Of a stretch of DNA of 64,000 nucleotides, positions 61,807 through 64,000 are shown piece by piece. The translations under genes were made by a program, and so were the position numbers. The DNA comes from Gemmatimonas sp. Its GTDB lineage: Bacteria > Gemmatimonadota > Gemmatimonadetes > Gemmatimonadales > Gemmatimonadaceae. The stretch is from assembly GCA_023910675.1 (NCBI GenBank), contig JAAVWC010000002.1, positions 124,001-188,000 of the forward strand. Reading direction: 5' to 3'. The stretch's first letter is position 1. Each line of letters begins with the position of its first letter. Below the pieces are notes generated by a model. It saw only the letters and a program-made list of their open reading frames with translations. It was not told the DNA's origin and did no database searches.

Positions 61807-63156
61807 TCAGGTGACAGGCGGGGCGTCGGCGGACGGGCGTGGGGCGCGTGACGCCCCTCGGGTCGCGGGGGCCCGCGTCGATGGGGGGCTCCGCGCACCG
61901 GCGTGGGGCGCGTGCGCGGGGCGGGTCCGGAGGTGCGCGAGGATCTGGTCGATCACCGACGCCTGGGTAATGAACGCGACGATGCGCATCGCGCCGTGGC
62001 AGGTCGGACACGCGAGCGGGTCGACCTCAAAGAGCTGCTGCAGGAGGGCCGCCCATCGGCGGGTGGCCTCGGTCGGCGCGAGTCGTGGCGCGGGAACGAT
62101 CGCGGGCGGCCCGTCCGCGGCGGCGGGCGCCGCCTTCGCCCGCATGCCGCGGGGGCGATTCGCATACCAGCCGTAGTACCGCGTCGTGACGTGCCCCTTG
62201 TCGGGGATGTGCACGAGCACTCGGGCGAGGAACTCGAGCGGGGCCATCGTCTCGGTGCCCGCCGTCGGACCGTCCGACTTGTCGGACCGGTACGTCACGG
62301 CCTTCGCGGCTCGGTCGTAGGTCAGCCGCTCCAGCGCGACGGGATTCCGGGCGCAGTAGCGCGCGAGGCGCGTCGCGAACGCGCGATCGTCCTCGGGGAC
62401 CCAGACGGCCGTGTGCACGTGGAATCCGGCGTGCGGCCAGGTGAGCATGCCAGCGGCTTGGTCCTCGTCGAACAGATCAAGGCGTACGAAGAGCCGGAGC
62501 ACAGCGCGGCGGAACGCCTCGGTCAAACGCGCGGTATCGTGCACCGGCCACGACACGAATGTCCCGTCCGGCCGGAACCCGCCGTCGGTCACGAGCAGGT
62601 GCAGGTGCGGATGCCAATTCGCGCGCGAGCCATGCGTCTGCAAACACGCCACGATGCCCACCGCGAGGTCGCGCTCGCCGGTCAGCGTGCGAATGGCGGC
62701 CGTGACGGTGCGCGCAGCGACGCGAGCAATCACGCCGAGCAGGCAACGCCGGTACAAACAGTAGGCGCGGAGCCGCTTGGGGATGGTGAGCACCACCTGC
62801 CGGTGCGGCACCGGCGCGAGCAGCGTGGTGTCCAGCCACTGCGTCCAGATCGCCAGGCGCTTGGCGTGACAGCTCGGACAGAAGTAGCGGCATTTACAGG
62901 AGAACGCGAGCAGGTATTCGTGCGCACAGTCGTCACAGCGAATACGTGCGAACCCATGGTCGAGGACACCGCAGGCGAGGAACTTGTCGGCCACCTGCGC
63001 GACCACGGGGCGCCACGGGCCGTACTCGCGCGCGAAGCGCTCGTCGTAGACCGTCTGCAGGCGATGTAGGTGGTCCGACACCAACCGAAAGAGCGGCGAC
63101 GCCTGGGGGCGTCGGGGCTTGTAGACGCCGCGCGCCGCCGGCGCCGCGTCGGGCAT
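61807..63156 (-). CDS. IS91-family transposase (HUH, rolling circle)
   Basis: 449 residues from ATG 63156. N-terminal Zn ribbon (CDDCAHEYLLAFSCKCRYFCPSCHAKRL), the HUH motif HPHLHLLVTDGG, the Tyr region VTTRYYGWYANRPRG and a C-terminal CPTCHGAMRI ribbon define the IS91/Y1-type transposase (single Tyr). The last 25 or so codons probably read beyond the conserved element end, judged from the deletion derivative at 33682. Confidence 0.93.
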   Translation of the reverse strand: MPDAAPAARGVYKPRRPQASPLFRLVSDHLHRLQTVYDERFAREYGPWRPVVAQVADKFLACGVLDHGFARIRCDDCAHEYLLAFSCKCRYFCPSCHAKRLAIWTQWLDTTLLAPVPHRQVVLTIPKRLRAYCLYRRCLLGVIARVAARTVTAAIRTLTGERDLAVGIVACLQTHGSRANWHPHLHLLVTDGGFRPDGTFVSWPVHDTARLTEAFRRAVLRLFVRLDLFDEDQAAGMLTWPHAGFHVHTAVWVPEDDRAFATRLARYCARNPVALERLTYDRAAKAVTYRSDKSDGPTAGTETMAPLEFLARVLVHIPDKGHVTTRYYGWYANRPRGMRAKAAPAAADGPPAIVPAPRLAPTEATRRWAALLQQLFEVDPLACPTCHGAMRIVAFITQASVIDQILAHLRTRPAHAPHAGARSPPSTRAPATRGASRAPRPSADAPPVT

Positions 63157-63262
63157 GCGCGCTCCGGGACCGGGGAGCGCCGAGCATACGTTCGACTCGG
63201 GTGCGGACCATCACCGTGGTGTTGCGCGACGGGCCGTTTCGACGCAACATCCGCGTGGCGTC
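61846..63262 (-). mobile_element. IS91-family element
   Basis: Limits inferred from comparison with the internally deleted copy at 33682-33801. The left limit is near CGTGACGCC (61846), the right near GTCGGCC (about 63262). No target duplication is expected for IS91. It separates a VOC-family fragment on its left from a truncated DUF790 gene on its right. Confidence 0.65.
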
Positions 63263-63267
63263 GGCCT

Positions 63268-63762
63268 AACGAGGCTTGCTGGCCGCATTGTGCCGGCCGT
63301 GTCACGGGCCACGGCGTGGCAGCTGCGTGCTACCATAGTGCGTGATGGAACCCCCTGCACTTTCGTGCTGCGTGGTCGCGCGCGCGCGGCACAGGCGCGC
63401 GTAGGACCTGAGCCCACACGTGCGCGGTACGACAGCGCGTGGGAACGACGTTTCGCGCGCGATTTCCGCGCCGCGCGCAACGGACTCACCGCCGGCTGGA
63501 CACTCGGCCGCGAGCGCACCCCGCTCGTGGCCGAAGGGCGCGTCGCGCTCCCCGACTTCACGCTGCGCCACACCGATGGTCGCGAAGCGTACGTGGAGCT
63601 GGTGGGGTTCTGGACGCCGGAGTATCTGCGCGAGAAGGTCGAGATGGTCGCGCGCATTGGCGACGTTCCGCTGGTGCTGGTGGTGGCCAAGTCACTGGCG
63701 GTGGGCGACGACGCGACCGCGCTTGGCGAAGCCGCGGGTGACCGCCTGCTCTGGTGCACCAA
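63268..63762 (+). pseudogene. DUF790 (Bax1-like) nuclease, N-terminus lost at the IS91 end
   Basis: RLAGRIVPAVSRATAWQLRATIVRDG, ARYDSAWERRFARDFRAARNGLTAGWTLGRE, VALPDFTLRHTDGREAYVELVGFWTPEYLREKVEMV, LVLVVAKSLAVG match the C-terminal nuclease-like part of DUF790 proteins (Bax1 family, partner of XPB-type helicases). The upstream half is missing and the frame enters IS91 sequence. After KQPR (about 63762) it changes into the reverse strand of another gene. Confidence 0.75.
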
Positions 63763-63789
63763 GCAGCCGCGATTGTCGGACGTTATGCT

Positions 63790-64000
63790 CCGGATGTCGT
63801 ACTCCATGCCAAACAGCACAGTCAGCGTGACATCTGGCGCGCGATGCAAGGCATCAGCGAGGTGTGTGCCGTTAGCGAGGCGTCCACTGTGATTGGAGAC
63901 CAGCGCCACGCGCTTGCCACGCACAAGGTGGGCGTATTCGCCCGGCAGACGGTCAGCGCCTACGGACACAGTGTCGGCTGGTGGCACAACGGCAGCATCG
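63790..64000 (-). pseudogene. NamZ (DUF1343) N-terminal fragment, 5' end outside window
   Basis: Read leftwards from the right edge: VGADRLPGEYAHLVRGKRVALVSNHSGRLANGTHLADAL...LTVLFGMEYDIRS resembles the start of exo-beta-N-acetylmuramidase NamZ (L-x-G-K-R-V-A-L-V-x-N-H-x-G). Homology stops at about 63790, where the DUF790 fragment begins on the other strand. The signal peptide lies beyond 64000. Confidence 0.6.

Overview
The window looks like chromosomal DNA of a high-GC Gram-negative bacterium, most likely a Gemmatimonadota (Gemmatimonas-like) genome. This is inferred from the gene types: large carboxypeptidase-regulatory TonB receptors, a VPS10/sortilin-type BNR protein, secreted amidase and amidohydrolase, PEP-CTERM, and many secreted beta-barrels and lipoproteins. 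No tRNA, rRNA or CRISPR array was recognised by eye.

Layout. 1-16.2 kb is fairly ordinary chromosome: a TonB receptor/PhoD phosphatase pair (minus strand, cut by the left edge), a decayed M14 peptidase, a secreted amidase, an ABM monooxygenase, a two-gene membrane operon (unknown + ABA4-like), an amidohydrolase, a CNNM/CorC-type protein and an intact 1089-residue sortilin-like BNR protein. 16.2-32 kb is an accessory zone of short modules. Copies of one stem-loop repeat (AACTCCCCGC...GCGGGGAGTT), all in one orientation, separate them, and 3'-end fragments of the sortilin-like gene recur in it. The cargo is a regulator/Cys-rich peptide/thioredoxin-like/beta-propeller cluster, orphan or broken toxin-antitoxin genes, an intact Phd/ParE pair, a lipoprotein, a PEP-CTERM remnant, and a second TonB receptor/PhoD pair. 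32-33.5 kb carries a flavocytochrome-type FAD subunit whose cytochrome partner is broken. 33.9-46.0 kb is a single giant gene (about 4050 residues: secretion signal, DUF11-type repeats, five 134-residue repeats, a regulatory domain and a C-terminal beta-barrel) with an 11-bp tandem repeat upstream. 46.7-51.3 kb holds an outer-membrane protein, a TetR regulator divergent from a secreted protein plus epimerase, and an FAD amine oxidase. 51.5-57 kb is a graveyard of gene pieces, mainly toxin-antitoxin modules, with an IS5-family insertion bounded by CTAA duplications that split a DUF433/DUF5615 pair. 57-64 kb has a frameshifted sigma factor gene, a hydrolase, a DUF4143 ATPase, an IS91-family element, and truncated DUF790 and NamZ genes at the right edge.

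A dominant feature is a palindromic intergenic repeat (arms AAAGGGGTCAGAGTCGTT / inverse), found at about 13 places and concentrated in the accessory parts. Several gene truncations end exactly at a copy, so these palindromes look like recombination or deletion endpoints. Some single-base frameshifts (sigma factor, PEP-CTERM) could instead be sequencing errors; this cannot be decided here.
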